Source: an uncultured Oscillospiraceae bacterium (GTDB lineage: Bacteria > Bacillota > Clostridia > Oscillospirales > Acutalibacteraceae). From it: DNA of 29,365 bases. The stretch lies in NCBI GenBank assembly GCA_900549155.1, contig URNF01000011.1:1-29365 (forward strand), given 5' to 3'. Below the pieces are notes generated by a model. It did not search any database. It worked only from the letters and a program-made list of their open reading frames with translations, and was not told the DNA's origin. Below are positions 1 through 7,945 of the stretch, in pieces. The translations under genes were made by a program, and so were the position numbers. The first letter of the stretch is position 1, and each line of letters begins with the position of its first letter.

Positions 1-1903
1 TACCCACTGGTTCCAGCCGCTCACGGGCATCACCGCCGAAAAGCACGACAGCTTCATTTCGCCCACGGCGGACGGCGGCGTTATCATGGAATTTTCCGGC
101 AAGGAGCTGGTGCGCGGCGAGCCGGACGCATCGTCCTTCCCGTCGGGCGGCTTGCGCGCGACGTTTGAGGCGCGCGGCTATACGGCGTGGGATCCCTCTT
201 CCTATGCATTCATCAAGGATCGCACCCTGTGCATCCCGACGGCGTTTTGCTCCTATGGCGGCGAAGCGCTCGACAAAAAGACCCCGCTTTTGCGCTCCAT
301 GGAAGCCATCAGCAAGCAGGCGCTGCGCATGGTGCATCTGTTCGGGCACGACGATGTCCGCTTTGTCAATACCACGGTCGGCCCGGAGCAGGAATATTTC
401 CTTGTGCCGGAAGAAATGTTCAACAAACGGCGCGATCTGCTGTTCACGGGCAGGACGCTGTTCGGCGCCAAGCCGCCGAAAGGGCAGGAGCTTGAGGATC
501 ACTATTTCGGTGCGATCAAGACCCGCGTTGCGGCATATATGCACGATCTCGACAACGAGCTGTGGAAACTCGGCATCCTCGCCAAGACTGAGCACAACGA
601 GGTCGCGCCCGCCCAGCACGAGCTTGCCCCCATTTTCACCACCACCAACCTTGCCACCGACCACAACCAGCTCACGATGGAGCTGATGAAAAAGGTCGCC
701 AGACGGCACGGGCTTGTCTGCCTTTTGCACGAAAAGCCCTTCGCGGGCGTCAACGGCTCGGGCAAGCACAACAACTGGTCGCTGTCCACCGATACCGGTG
801 TGAACCTTTTGGAGCCGGGCGACACGCCGCATGAGAATGCGCAGTTCCTTGTGTTCCTGTGCGCCGTCATCCGCGCCGTCGACCTGCATCAGGATCTGAT
901 GCGCATTTCGGTCGCGAGCGCCGGCAACGACCACCGTCTCGGTGCAAACGAAGCGCCGCCCGCCGTTGTGTCCATGTTCCTCGGCGACGAGCTGACCGCC
1001 ATTCTCGACGCGATCGAAAAAGACGCCGCCTATGACGCAAAGGAGCAGCCGCTTATGAAGATCGGCGTGCACATCCTGCCGCGCTTCCCCAAGGACAACA
1101 CCGACCGCAACCGCACCTCGCCGTTTGCCTTCACGGGCAACAAGTTTGAGTTTCGTATGCTCGGCTCGACGCTGTCCATCGCCGGACCGAACACCGTGCT
1201 GAACACAGCAGTCGCGGAGTCGCTCGATGATTTTGCGACCGAGCTGGAAACGGCAGCCGATTTCAACGATGCCGTGCACACGCTCATTGTGCGCACCCTC
1301 AAGGAGCACAAGCGCATCATTTTCAACGGCAACGGCTATGACGAGGCGTGGATCGAAGAGGCGCAAAAGCGCGGACTGCTCAATCTGCGCTCCACACCGG
1401 AGTGCCTGCCCTATCTCATCCGAGGGGAAAACATTGCGCTGTTTGAGAAATACAAGATCTATACCCGCTCGGAGCTGCATTCGCGCTATGAAATTCTCCT
1501 CGATAACTACAGCAAGGTCATGAACATCGAAGCGGAGACCATGCTCGACATGGCGCAAAAGGAAATTCTCCCCGCCGTCGAAAGCTATGAGCGTGAGCTG
1601 ACCGAAACGGCGCTGGCGAAAAAGCAACTGTTGCCGCATGCGGGGCGCACGGTCGAGGAACGGCTGGTGGAAAAGCTGTCCGCCCTTTCCTGCAGCTTCT
1701 ATCAGAAGATGGACACGCTTGAAGCAGCGCTTGTCAACGCCCGCGAGCAAAAGGATGCGCTGGCGCTGGCGAACTATTATCACGACGTCGTCTTTGCCGC
1801 AATGCAGGACATGCGCGTCGATGCCGACCAGCTGGAAGCCACCACCGCCAAAAAGTATTGGCCCTATCCGACCTACAGCGATCTGCTGTTCGGTGTACAA
1901 TAA
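1..1903 (+). CDS. glnN: Type III glutamine synthetase (GlnN), 5' end outside window
   Basis: ATP-dependent amidation of glutamate to glutamine in the cytoplasm (nitrogen assimilation). The reading frame is open from base 2, before the first ATG at 86, and the upstream residues THWFQPLTG are typical of the family, so the gene begins left of the window; about 633 residues are visible of a family length near 700. Family blocks seen: FPSGGLRATFEARGYTAWD early, then NEVAPAQHELAP, the active-site block GVNGSGKHNNWS, and AGNDHRLGANEAPP, followed by the long C-terminal region special to GSIII and the ending YPTYSDLLFG. These blocks separate it from GSI and GSII. A strong terminator follows the TAA stop. 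No regulatory region is visible because the promoter lies outside. Identification is secure; only the 5' end is missing. Confidence 0.96.
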   Translation, partial: THWFQPLTGITAEKHDSFISPTADGGVIMEFSGKELVRGEPDASSFPSGGLRATFEARGYTAWDPSSYAFIKDRTLCIPTAFCSYGGEALDKKTPLLRSMEAISKQALRMVHLFGHDDVRFVNTTVGPEQEYFLVPEEMFNKRRDLLFTGRTLFGAKPPKGQELEDHYFGAIKTRVAAYMHDLDNELWKLGILAKTEHNEVAPAQHELAPIFTTTNLATDHNQLTMELMKKVARRHGLVCLLHEKPFAGVNGSGKHNNWSLSTDTGVNLLEPGDTPHENAQFLVFLCAVIRAVDLHQDLMRISVASAGNDHRLGANEAPPAVVSMFLGDELTAILDAIEKDAAYDAKEQPLMKIGVHILPRFPKDNTDRNRTSPFAFTGNKFEFRMLGSTLSIAGPNTVLNTAVAESLDDFATELETAADFNDAVHTLIVRTLKEHKRIIFNGNGYDEAWIEEAQKRGLLNLRSTPECLPYLIRGENIALFEKYKIYTRSELHSRYEILLDNYSKVMNIEAETMLDMAQKEILPAVESYERELTETALAKKQLLPHAGRTVEERLVEKLSALSCSFYQKMDTLEAALVNAREQKDALALANYYHDVVFAAMQDMRVDADQLEATTAKKYWPYPTYSDLLFGVQ

Positions 1904-1911
1904 AGAAACGT

Positions 1912-1948
1912 AAAAAAGCGTCCGTTTTTTGCAAACGGACGCTTTTTT
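1912..1948. terminator. Bidirectional intrinsic terminator between glnN and the zinc-ribbon gene
   Basis: Perfect 10-bp stem GCGTCCGTTT (1918-1927) / AAACGGACGC (1933-1942) with loop TTTGC, flanked by an A6 tract on the left and a T6 tract on the right. It therefore works as a Rho-independent terminator in both directions. It starts 9 nt after the glnN stop and ends 2 nt before the stop of the convergent small gene. Confidence 0.92.
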
Positions 1949-1950
1949 CA

Positions 1951-2142
1951 TCAAATGAAGAGGGTACACCCCTGTCTTTTGAAATGCTCGATCTTTTGCA
2001 GCATGCGCTCTTTCGGAATGTGCAGCTGCTGACACAGACAGGGAATGCAAAAAAACTCGGTGCTTGCGCGGTTTATGAACTTCTTTGTTGCCCCGATATC
2101 GTTAAAGGACAGCTCCCTGCCGCACGAAACGCAGCCCTGCAT
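1951..2142 (-). CDS. Small double-CxxC zinc-ribbon protein, function unknown
   Basis: A 63-residue protein with two metal-binding knuckles, CVSC near residues 3-6 and CIPC near 32-35, the spacing expected of a small zinc ribbon. The segment GRELSFNDIGATKKFINRAS between them and the basic C-terminus resemble a conserved hypothetical family of Clostridia (from memory). The start is chosen as ATG at 2142, whose A overlaps the last base of the galactosidase stop TGA; a GTG one codon upstream (2145) is possible. The overlap and the upstream GGGTGGTG suggest translational coupling to the alpha-galactosidase gene. No enzymatic motif is visible. A role in nucleic-acid or protein binding is only a guess from the fold. 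That it is a real gene is supported by the cysteine pattern and the terminator directly behind it. Confidence 0.78.
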   Translation of the reverse strand: MQGCVSCGRELSFNDIGATKKFINRASTEFFCIPCLCQQLHIPKERMLQKIEHFKRQGCTLFI

Positions 2143-3269
2143 CACCGCTTCACCACCCTGCAGCGATAGACAAGACAGTCATAGGGCGCGACCTCGTGAA
2201 CGGAAGTGCCGTTTTTGACCGTCTGCGTTTCTCCGCTCCATAGTTCACGCATTTCGAGCGTCCTGCCCGTGCTTTCCGGCAGTCCCAATTCGTCAAGATT
2301 GAGCCGCAGCTGCACCTGCTCGTCGCGGAAGTTGAAAATGCCGATCGCAATGTCGCCGTTTTCCAGATTTCGCGCATAGACCTTGACGCTCTTATCCCAG
2401 AAAGGCGTCAGCTTATAGACCTGGCGGCACGCCTCGTCCTGATTGATGGCGATAAGCTCACGGTTCGAAAGGATTTTCAGCGCTTCCCCGTCGATCTTGC
2501 GGATGTCACAGCCGATCATCAGCGGCGAGCCGAGCAGCGCCCAAATGGAAAAATGCGTTTTATACTGCTCGGGTGTCAGCTTCTCCAGCCCGACATTGCC
2601 TGCGCCGTACATGCCTACAACGAGCATATCCATATCGTTGAAGCATCCCTTGCCGCCATAGGGGAACAGGCGCTCCTGTGCCTCGGTGAGGGATTTTATC
2701 GACTCCCAGCTGTCAAAAATGTCGCCCGTCGAGCGCCACATACCGGCGCCCGTTTCGCGGATCCATTCCGCCGTGTTGTCCGCACCCCACGAGCAGGCGC
2801 TGAACAGAATGTCCCTGCCGCAGTTTTCGAGTGCCAGTCCCATGCGGCGATACAGGTATTTCCCGTGAATGATGTTGCTGTGGAAGCAATAGTCATATTT
2901 GAGGAAATCCACGCCCCACGACGCAAAGGTCTCGGCATCTTCGAATTCATGCTCAAAGCTGCCAGGATAACCCGCGCAGGTCAGGTTCCCCGCACAGGAA
3001 TACATGCCGAATTTCAGCCCTTTCCCGTGCACATAGTCCGCGACCGCCTTCATCCCGTGCGGGAATTTTTCGGGGTCTGCAACCAGTCTGCCGTTTTCGT
3101 CGCGCTCCCGCAGCGACCAGTAGTCGTCGATCACAAGGTAGGTATAGCCGAGTTCCGGCAGTCCCAGCTCCGCCATCCTGTCCGCCGTTGTGAAAATCAG
3201 CTCCTCGCTGATGTTTTCACCGAAAGTGTTCCAGGAATTCCAGCCCATGGGCGGTGTGTTTTTTATCAT
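2142..3269 (-). CDS. Alpha-galactosidase, glycoside hydrolase family 27
   Basis: Retaining exo-alpha-galactosidase (375 aa), releasing terminal alpha-linked galactose from raffinose-type sugars or galactomannan fragments. No signal peptide, so cytoplasmic. GH27 landmarks are in order: MGWNSWNTFG at residues 8-17, YLVIDDYW at 44-51, LKFGMYS at 85-91, nucleophile Asp126 in LKYDYC, SCSW-like ACSWG at 158-162, and acid/base Asp183 in STGDIFDSW. A small all-beta C-terminal domain fills roughly residues 285-375. RBS GGAGG lies 9 nt before the ATG at 3269. The gene is divergent from an AraC regulator, which probably controls it, and is overlapped by the downstream zinc-ribbon gene. The family call is firm. 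The exact sugar, including beta-L-arabinopyranose as an alternative in GH27, cannot be read from sequence. Confidence 0.94.
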   Translation of the reverse strand: MIKNTPPMGWNSWNTFGENISEELIFTTADRMAELGLPELGYTYLVIDDYWSLRERDENGRLVADPEKFPHGMKAVADYVHGKGLKFGMYSCAGNLTCAGYPGSFEHEFEDAETFASWGVDFLKYDYCFHSNIIHGKYLYRRMGLALENCGRDILFSACSWGADNTAEWIRETGAGMWRSTGDIFDSWESIKSLTEAQERLFPYGGKGCFNDMDMLVVGMYGAGNVGLEKLTPEQYKTHFSIWALLGSPLMIGCDIRKIDGEALKILSNRELIAINQDEACRQVYKLTPFWDKSVKVYARNLENGDIAIGIFNFRDEQVQLRLNLDELGLPESTGRTLEMRELWSGETQTVKNGTSVHEVAPYDCLVYRCRVVKR

Positions 3270-3381
3270 AGTCTTGACCTCCGCAAATACATGTTGTACA
3301 CTGACTATATAGTAAAAACGTCTCTGTTTCTATAGCTTTTTATTTCATAAGCATGTACTATTGTTTCAAGCGAGGGCTGAC
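3270..3381. promoter_or_regulatory. Divergent control region of the alpha-galactosidase and AraC genes
   Basis: A 112-nt AT-rich spacer. On the + strand TTGACC (3274-3279), 17 nt, TACACT (3297-3302) is a plausible promoter for the AraC gene. Toward the galactosidase I find only -10-like TATAGT sequences with no good -35, as expected for an activator-dependent promoter. Candidate operator elements are the perfect palindrome ACTATATAGT (3304-3313) and two CATGT-containing segments (around 3290-3300 and 3352-3359). The operator assignment is inference. Confidence 0.45.
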
Positions 3382-4149
3382 ATGAACAATCACATCTATT
3401 ACAGCGGAACGCAGGACTGCGCCGACATGCATTCCTGGGGACCCGGCGCGCGCACCTATACCGTCATTCATTATATCCTCAGAGGCAAAGGTACCTTTAT
3501 CCGCAACGGCAAGCGCTTTACGGTGACCGCCGGAGAGAGCTTCGTCATGCGACCCTTTGAAACCGTGTGGTATTATCCGGACAGAGACGACCCCTGGATG
3601 TATACATGGGTGGAATTTGAACACGAGCACTTTCTGCCGTTTCTGAACAAGATTGCCTTTGCAAGGGACGACTGCATCATCGGCTTTGTCGAGTCGGCGC
3701 GCATCCGCCCGCTTTTCGACATGCTGTGCGAAGCCATGCCCGTGCAGGCAAAGCATGCGGCATACGGGTTGACGCTTGCCGTTCTCGGCACATATGCGGA
3801 TCTTTTTCCGCTTGCCGCCGACAGCGGCGATGACACGGCGACGGCGGCGGTGAACGTTATCCGACGGAAGTTTTACAAACCGGATTTCGACATTGCCGCC
3901 CTTTGCGCCGCGCTCGGCACGAGCCGCGCCACGCTGCACCGCTGCTTCACAAAGCGATACGGCACCTCTCCCGGGGCATATCTGCTGCAATATCGGCTCA
4001 CCGGTGCCCGCGAGCTGCTGGAGCACGGGCAGTCGGTCAAGGCTACCGCGCTCTCCTGCGGCTTTCGCGATCCGCTGTATTTTTCAAGGCTGTTCAAAGC
4101 GGCGACGGGCGCATCTCCCACAGCATACAGGAAAGCCCATGAAAACTGA
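3382..4149 (+). CDS. AraC-family transcriptional regulator
   Basis: A 255-residue DNA-binding regulator. The N-terminal part (about residues 1-140) has the cupin-like sensor layout, with IHYILRGKGTF at 29-39 and GESFVMRPFE at 51-60, which would bind a sugar. The C-terminal part carries the two AraC helix-turn-helix units: DIAALCAALGTSRATLHRCF about 170-189, and the second about 219-240 ending in the family signature GFRDPLYFSRLFKAATGASPTAYR. The start is the ATG at 3382 because GAGGG sits 5 nt upstream; a TTG at 3361 in the same frame has no RBS. Its divergent neighbour is a GH27 alpha-galactosidase, so the likely role is galactoside-responsive activation of that gene (inference). The last codons lie inside a terminator-like hairpin. 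Confidence 0.9.
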   Translation: MNNHIYYSGTQDCADMHSWGPGARTYTVIHYILRGKGTFIRNGKRFTVTAGESFVMRPFETVWYYPDRDDPWMYTWVEFEHEHFLPFLNKIAFARDDCIIGFVESARIRPLFDMLCEAMPVQAKHAAYGLTLAVLGTYADLFPLAADSGDDTATAAVNVIRRKFYKPDFDIAALCAALGTSRATLHRCFTKRYGTSPGAYLLQYRLTGARELLEHGQSVKATALSCGFRDPLYFSRLFKAATGASPTAYRKAHEN

Positions 4150-4166
4150 CGTTTTCATGGGCTTTC
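4131..4166. terminator. Perfect 16-bp hairpin around the AraC stop codon
   Basis: GAAAGCCCATGAAAAC (4131-4146) and its exact reverse complement (4151-4166) flank a four-base loop TGAC that contains the TGA stop. It lies between convergent genes and probably blocks transcription from both sides or protects 3' ends. There is no clean T-tract on either side, so the terminator call is moderate. Confidence 0.65.
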
Positions 4167-4173
4167 AGACTGT

Positions 4174-5205
4174 TCAAAGTTTCTCTATGTCGGCGATCAG
4201 CGCAGCCGCTTCTTCCTCGGTCGTTGCCCAGCTTGTGCAAAAGCGCACGACAGAGCCGTTTGCGGCAGCACCCATATCCTCAAAATAATAGTTTTGCGCC
4301 AGCGCCGCCTTTTGGGCGTCGGTGAGAATGACAAACTGCTGGTTGGTGGGGCTGTCCACCCAAAGCGGCACGCCCTTTTTCACAAAGGCATCCTTGATCC
4401 GCATTGCCAGCGCGTCGGCGCGCTGCGTTTCGCTGAAATATTCGCCGCTTTCCAGCATGGCGGCAAACTGCAGCCCCATAAGCCATCCCTTTGCCATGAC
4501 CGCACCGTGCTGCTTCATATATGCCTTAAAGCGGGGCTTCAGCGCAGGTGCGGTGATGACGACCGCCTCGCCGAACAGCGCGCCGCACTTTGTGCCGCCG
4601 AGATAGAATACATCGCAAAGCGCGGCAAGATCGCGCAGCCAAACGTCGTTTCCGTCGGCGCCGAGTCCATAGCCGAGACGCGCACCGTCCACAAAAAGAT
4701 ACATCCCATACCGACGGCACACGGCGCTGATGTCCTCAAGCTCCTTTTTGGTATACAGCGTTCCCTTTTCGGTCGGAAAAGACAGATAGACCATCTTCGG
4801 CTCGGTCAGATGCTCCGGCGTGCCGCCGTCATAGTACTGCGCTGCCAGATCGGCGATCTGCCCCGCCGTGATCTTGCCGTCGGTGTTCGGCAGCTCCAAA
4901 ATTTTATGTCCCGTGTTTTCAACGGATGCTGCCTCATGGCAGTTGATGTGCCCGGTGTCGGCGGCAATGACGCTCTGCACCGGCGACAGCGCCGCAGCGA
5001 TCACGACAAGGTTTGCCTGCGTCGCGCCGGGGAAAAAGCGGATCTCCGCGTCCTCACGCGCCGTCAGCTGCTTTATGATGTCCTGCGCTTTCCGGCACAA
5101 GGTGTCCTCGCCGTATCCCGCAAAGCTCTCCGCATTGGCGCTTTCCAGCGCCCGCAGCACAGAGGGCAGCGCCCCGCGGTTATAGTCATTGTTCAGTCGT
5201 ATCAT
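4174..5205 (-). CDS. ltaE: Low-specificity L-threonine aldolase
   Basis: PLP-dependent cleavage of L-threonine or L-allo-threonine to glycine and acetaldehyde (343 aa, cytoplasmic; normal family length about 340). Seen: N-terminal LNNDYNRGALPSVL, YGEDTLCRKA at 31-40, the cofactor-contacting TGHINCHE at 84-91, VDGARLGYGL at 172-181 with Asp173 for the PLP ring nitrogen, and GGTKCGA at 203-209 with Lys206 as Schiff-base lysine. The start is the ATG at 5205, with AGGGG 8 nt upstream and the protein beginning MIRLNNDY; a longer in-frame extension to 5283 would run through the promoter and is rejected. Single gene with its own promoter, convergent with the AraC gene. The aromatic amino-acid aldolase or beta-eliminating lyase branch of the same fold is a less likely alternative. 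Confidence 0.92.
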   Translation of the reverse strand: MIRLNNDYNRGALPSVLRALESANAESFAGYGEDTLCRKAQDIIKQLTAREDAEIRFFPGATQANLVVIAAALSPVQSVIAADTGHINCHEAASVENTGHKILELPNTDGKITAGQIADLAAQYYDGGTPEHLTEPKMVYLSFPTEKGTLYTKKELEDISAVCRRYGMYLFVDGARLGYGLGADGNDVWLRDLAALCDVFYLGGTKCGALFGEAVVITAPALKPRFKAYMKQHGAVMAKGWLMGLQFAAMLESGEYFSETQRADALAMRIKDAFVKKGVPLWVDSPTNQQFVILTDAQKAALAQNYYFEDMGAAANGSVVRFCTSWATTEEEAAALIADIEKL

Positions 5206-5232
5206 ATGCACATCCCCTATTCTCTGTCGGAT

Positions 5233-5261
5233 ATCATACCACACGCGCCGCCGTTTTGCAA
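5233..5261 (-). promoter_or_regulatory. SigA-type promoter of the threonine aldolase gene
   Basis: On the minus strand: -35 TTGCAA (5256-5261), 17-nt spacer, -10 TATGAT (5233-5238) preceded by TGG (extended -10). The start codon is 28 nt downstream of the -10. An imperfect inverted repeat, CCGTTTTGC / GCAAACGG, at about 5251-5278 overlaps the -35 and could be an operator. Confidence 0.7.
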
Positions 5262-5287
5262 GACCTGATGGCAAACGGCACACTGCG

Positions 5288-5311
5288 ATACGATCGCCGC
5301 AGCGATCGTAT
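5288..5311. repeat. Perfect 10-bp inverted repeat upstream of ltaE
   Basis: ATACGATCGC (5288-5297), loop CGCA, GCGATCGTAT (5302-5311). It lies between the tRNA-Lys terminator and the ltaE promoter. There is no T-tract, so an operator or a structured tail is as likely as a terminator. The rest of 5312-5389 holds only a purine-rich run and no gene. Confidence 0.6.
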
Positions 5312-5389
5312 ACACCTGAAAACGTCTCTTATCCGAGAACGACGATTTGAGAGAAAAGAGAAGAACGAGGAGAGAAAAGGGAAGAGAAC

Positions 5390-5435
5390 AAAAAGCAAAC
5401 GACAATTTTCTTTCGAAAATTGTCGTTTGCTTTTT
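5390..5435 (-). terminator. Terminator of tRNA-Lys, perfect 21-bp stem
   Basis: Inverted repeat 5390-5410 / 5415-5435 with loop TTTC, perfectly paired over 21 bp and bounded by A5 and T5 runs. It begins directly at the tRNA 3' CCA (base 5435 is shared), so it terminates the tRNA transcript on the minus strand and also gives the RNase end-processing site. Confidence 0.85.
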
Positions 5436-5510
5436 GGTGAGCCATCGGGGATTCGAACCCCGGACACCTTGATTAAAAGTCAAGTGCTCTGCCAACTGAG
5501 CTAATGGCTC
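5435..5510 (-). tRNA. tRNA-Lys, anticodon UUU
   Basis: Complete 76-nt cloverleaf on the minus strand. The acceptor stem GAGCCAT pairs with ATGGCTC, the D-arm is AGCTCAGTTGGCAGAGC, the anticodon arm CTTGA-CTTTTAA-TCAAG carries anticodon TTT, and the T-arm is CCGGGGTTCGAATCCCCG. Discriminator A and the CCA end are genome-encoded. It stands alone with its own promoter and terminator. Confidence 0.98.
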
Positions 5511-5527
5511 GTTTTGCGTGCCTAGTT

Positions 5528-5556
5528 ATTATACTCAAATGGCGCGCACTTGTCAA
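5528..5556 (-). promoter_or_regulatory. Consensus SigA promoter of tRNA-Lys
   Basis: Minus strand TTGACA (5551-5556), 17 nt, TATAAT (5528-5533): a full match to the SigA consensus, 17 nt upstream of the tRNA 5' end. The -35 nearly touches the spoIIE stop (5564-5566). Confidence 0.93.
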
Positions 5557-5563
5557 GAAAAAT

Positions 5564-7945
5564 TTATTTCCCGCTGCTGTTTTTCTCCGCCGCAGAGCGG
5601 CGGCTGAGCTTTATGACCGCAACGGTCATGTCGTCCGTGTGCGATGCGTCCTGTCTGCGGGCGGTTGCCGCCTGCAAAATGCTCTCCGCAAGCGCTGCGG
5701 CGCTGTCCGCCGTCGCATCCCGCAGATACTCCTCAAGCCAGGCGCTGCCGTCGGTCAGCACCCCGTCGCTCACCATGACAAACACATCCCCGACCGACAG
5801 CGTGTCGCTGTTCTCGGCAAACCCCGTGTCGCGCAGGATGCCGACCGGCATTGACGCGCCCTCCACGCGGGAAACGCGTCCGCCGCTGCGCAACAGCGAC
5901 GCTGCCGCGCCCGCTTTATAGCTGCGCATGCTGCCGGAAAACAGATCCACCTGCAGAATGTCCAGCGTCGTCAGGCTTTCGTCGCCCGACTTTGCCAAAA
6001 GCGCCGTGTTGACAATGCGCAGCGCCGTGTCGGGGGACAGTCCCGCCTGCAGCAGCTTTTCCGCGATTCCCGCCGCCAGTGCGCCGTCCACGGCAGCTCT
6101 GCCGCCGCTGCCCATGCCGTCGCTGATGATGAGGGTCGCCTGTCCGCCGTCCGTGAAATGACGGCAGACATCGCCCGACAGCCGCTCGCCGTCCTCGGTG
6201 CGCTGCGCCACGCCGATGTCGGCGGCAAAAAACGGCTTTTCGGTCACAACGACCTTCACCGTGTTTCCGAGCCGCACCACCGTCGGGTGATCGAATGTGC
6301 GCCCGCAGCAGATCTGCAGCTCCCGAAACCATTTGCCGCCGTCAAGGCACACGCCGACATCCTCCGCGAGAATTTCCACCGTCAGCCGCTCCCGCCGATC
6401 CAACAGGCACACGGCTTCCTCGACCGGCATGCCGAAGTCCTCACAAAGCGCCACGACCCTGCCTGCCGTTTCCGTGTCCGCCTTTTGTGCTGCGGCAAAC
6501 CGCCCGCACAGCTCCGACAGCATGTCCGCCATGCCGGAGAACTGGTCGGTGATCACCGCGCGAACCTCCGACAGGCGCCGCCACGCGTCCTCGCGCACGA
6601 GATATGCCCGATAGCCCGCATTGACGCTTGCCGCAATCTCCGGCTGATGACGGCAGCTTTGCCGCAAAAAGCCCGAAAACTCCTCTTTTTCCACGCATCC
6701 CTTTTCCCGCAAAAGCGGCGTCAACGCGTTGAAGGCATCCATCACCTGTGCAAAATTTTCTTCCCAGCAATACATCCGCAGCCCGCAGTTGCGGCACACC
6801 CCGTCACCGGCACAGCGATACATTGTGCCGAGATCGGGCGCGCCGTAGTTTGTCAGCTTCTGCGACACGGCATTCACCTGCTCCGACACCTGCGCCATGG
6901 CATGGGACGCCGTGTCGAGCCGCATCGTCATCGCGTGCCGCATCCCCTCCACAGCGGGGATATGCTGCCCATATACGAGATACCGCCGCAAGAGCTTGTC
7001 TATCCCGCGCGGCAGCACCACAAACACCACGCACGCCGCTGCCGTCTCATAGATGGACGCAGCAGCTGCCATGTCCGTCGTTGCCGTAAGGCAAACGAGC
7101 ACGTCCGCGATCAGAAATACCCCCGCCACCGCAAATCGTCCATAGCGGGAAAACACGCCTGCAAGTAATCCGCCGAACGCCAGCGCGATCCCGATATACA
7201 GGCGTTCCGGCATGCACAGCGTCGCCGCCACGCCGAGCACGATCCCGGCGACCGCGCCGCTTTGTTCCCGTCCCCCGCGCGCCAGCAGCATGACGATCAC
7301 CGCCGCCAGCACTCTGCCCGGCGACAAATAGTACCATTCAAACGGCATCAGCGCCATCAGCGCGGTCGCACCGAGCAATATGACCCCCGTCTGCTCCGAC
7401 ACGGTCATGGCGCGGCGCTCGCCGCTTTGTGTCATGAACCCGAAGGCTGCGCAGAAGAAATAGGCAAAGCCCCCTGCCGCAAGGCTTTCCGCCACCGTCA
7501 GCAGCACCGTCAGCCACGCCCCTGTGCCGTTCATGAGCAGCCCGCTCACGAGCGTTGACGCAAACGCCAAAAGCGGTGCAAAGCCCCGCCTTTTCGATAG
7601 ACGCGGCAGCACGCCGCACGTCCAGCGCACCGCCCCCGTCACCGCGACCGCCGCCATATAGCGCAGCGGCAGTGCCGCCCCGCCCGGCAGAAGATAGCCG
7701 ACAAGCGTCGCTATGTATACGAGCACGGCGCCCGTACCGGACACGCCCGCCGCGAGACTGATGCCAAACGGTGCCAGCGCCCCATAGATCATTCCCTGCG
7801 GCACGATGAGTCCCAGCAGCATATACAATACGGTCACGACAACGTGGGCATTTCCCTGTTCTTTGTGTTCTGTCGGCGTCACCGAGGGAACGCCGATCAC
7901 TGCTTTTTCTTTCAACTTCCTCACCACCGCCCCCAGTATACACAA
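5564..7945 (-). CDS. spoIIE: Stage II sporulation protein E, membrane serine phosphatase
   Basis: PP2C-type phosphatase that dephosphorylates SpoIIAA in the forespore, releasing SigF, and takes part in asymmetric septum formation. Up to 793 aa (B. subtilis about 827). About ten hydrophobic membrane segments lie between residues 33 and 315. A cytoplasmic linker contains the family cysteine pattern at 378, 384, 387 and 393 (CAGDGVCRNCGLRMYCW). The C-terminal PP2C domain has the metal-binding DGMGSG at 609-614 and a second metal motif SDGVLTDG near the end. The 5' boundary is uncertain: the longest frame opens with TTG at 7945 inside a terminator stem, while TTG 7915 or GTG 7900 lie downstream of GGTGGTGAGG and are more credible starts. 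It marks the organism as an endospore former by descent. Confidence 0.94.
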   Translation of the reverse strand: MCILGAVVRKLKEKAVIGVPSVTPTEHKEQGNAHVVVTVLYMLLGLIVPQGMIYGALAPFGISLAAGVSGTGAVLVYIATLVGYLLPGGAALPLRYMAAVAVTGAVRWTCGVLPRLSKRRGFAPLLAFASTLVSGLLMNGTGAWLTVLLTVAESLAAGGFAYFFCAAFGFMTQSGERRAMTVSEQTGVILLGATALMALMPFEWYYLSPGRVLAAVIVMLLARGGREQSGAVAGIVLGVAATLCMPERLYIGIALAFGGLLAGVFSRYGRFAVAGVFLIADVLVCLTATTDMAAAASIYETAAACVVFVVLPRGIDKLLRRYLVYGQHIPAVEGMRHAMTMRLDTASHAMAQVSEQVNAVSQKLTNYGAPDLGTMYRCAGDGVCRNCGLRMYCWEENFAQVMDAFNALTPLLREKGCVEKEEFSGFLRQSCRHQPEIAASVNAGYRAYLVREDAWRRLSEVRAVITDQFSGMADMLSELCGRFAAAQKADTETAGRVVALCEDFGMPVEEAVCLLDRRERLTVEILAEDVGVCLDGGKWFRELQICCGRTFDHPTVVRLGNTVKVVVTEKPFFAADIGVAQRTEDGERLSGDVCRHFTDGGQATLIISDGMGSGGRAAVDGALAAGIAEKLLQAGLSPDTALRIVNTALLAKSGDESLTTLDILQVDLFSGSMRSYKAGAAASLLRSGGRVSRVEGASMPVGILRDTGFAENSDTLSVGDVFVMVSDGVLTDGSAWLEEYLRDATADSAAALAESILQAATARRQDASHTDDMTVAVIKLSRRSAAEKNSSGK

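Noticed and set aside
5206..5283. N-terminal extension of threonine aldolase
   Set aside because: It would cover the -10 and -35 elements. The family N-terminus and RBS place the start at 5205.
5435..5510. tRNA-Lys as an integration attachment site
   Set aside because: No integrase gene or second copy of the tRNA 3' end is visible in the window.
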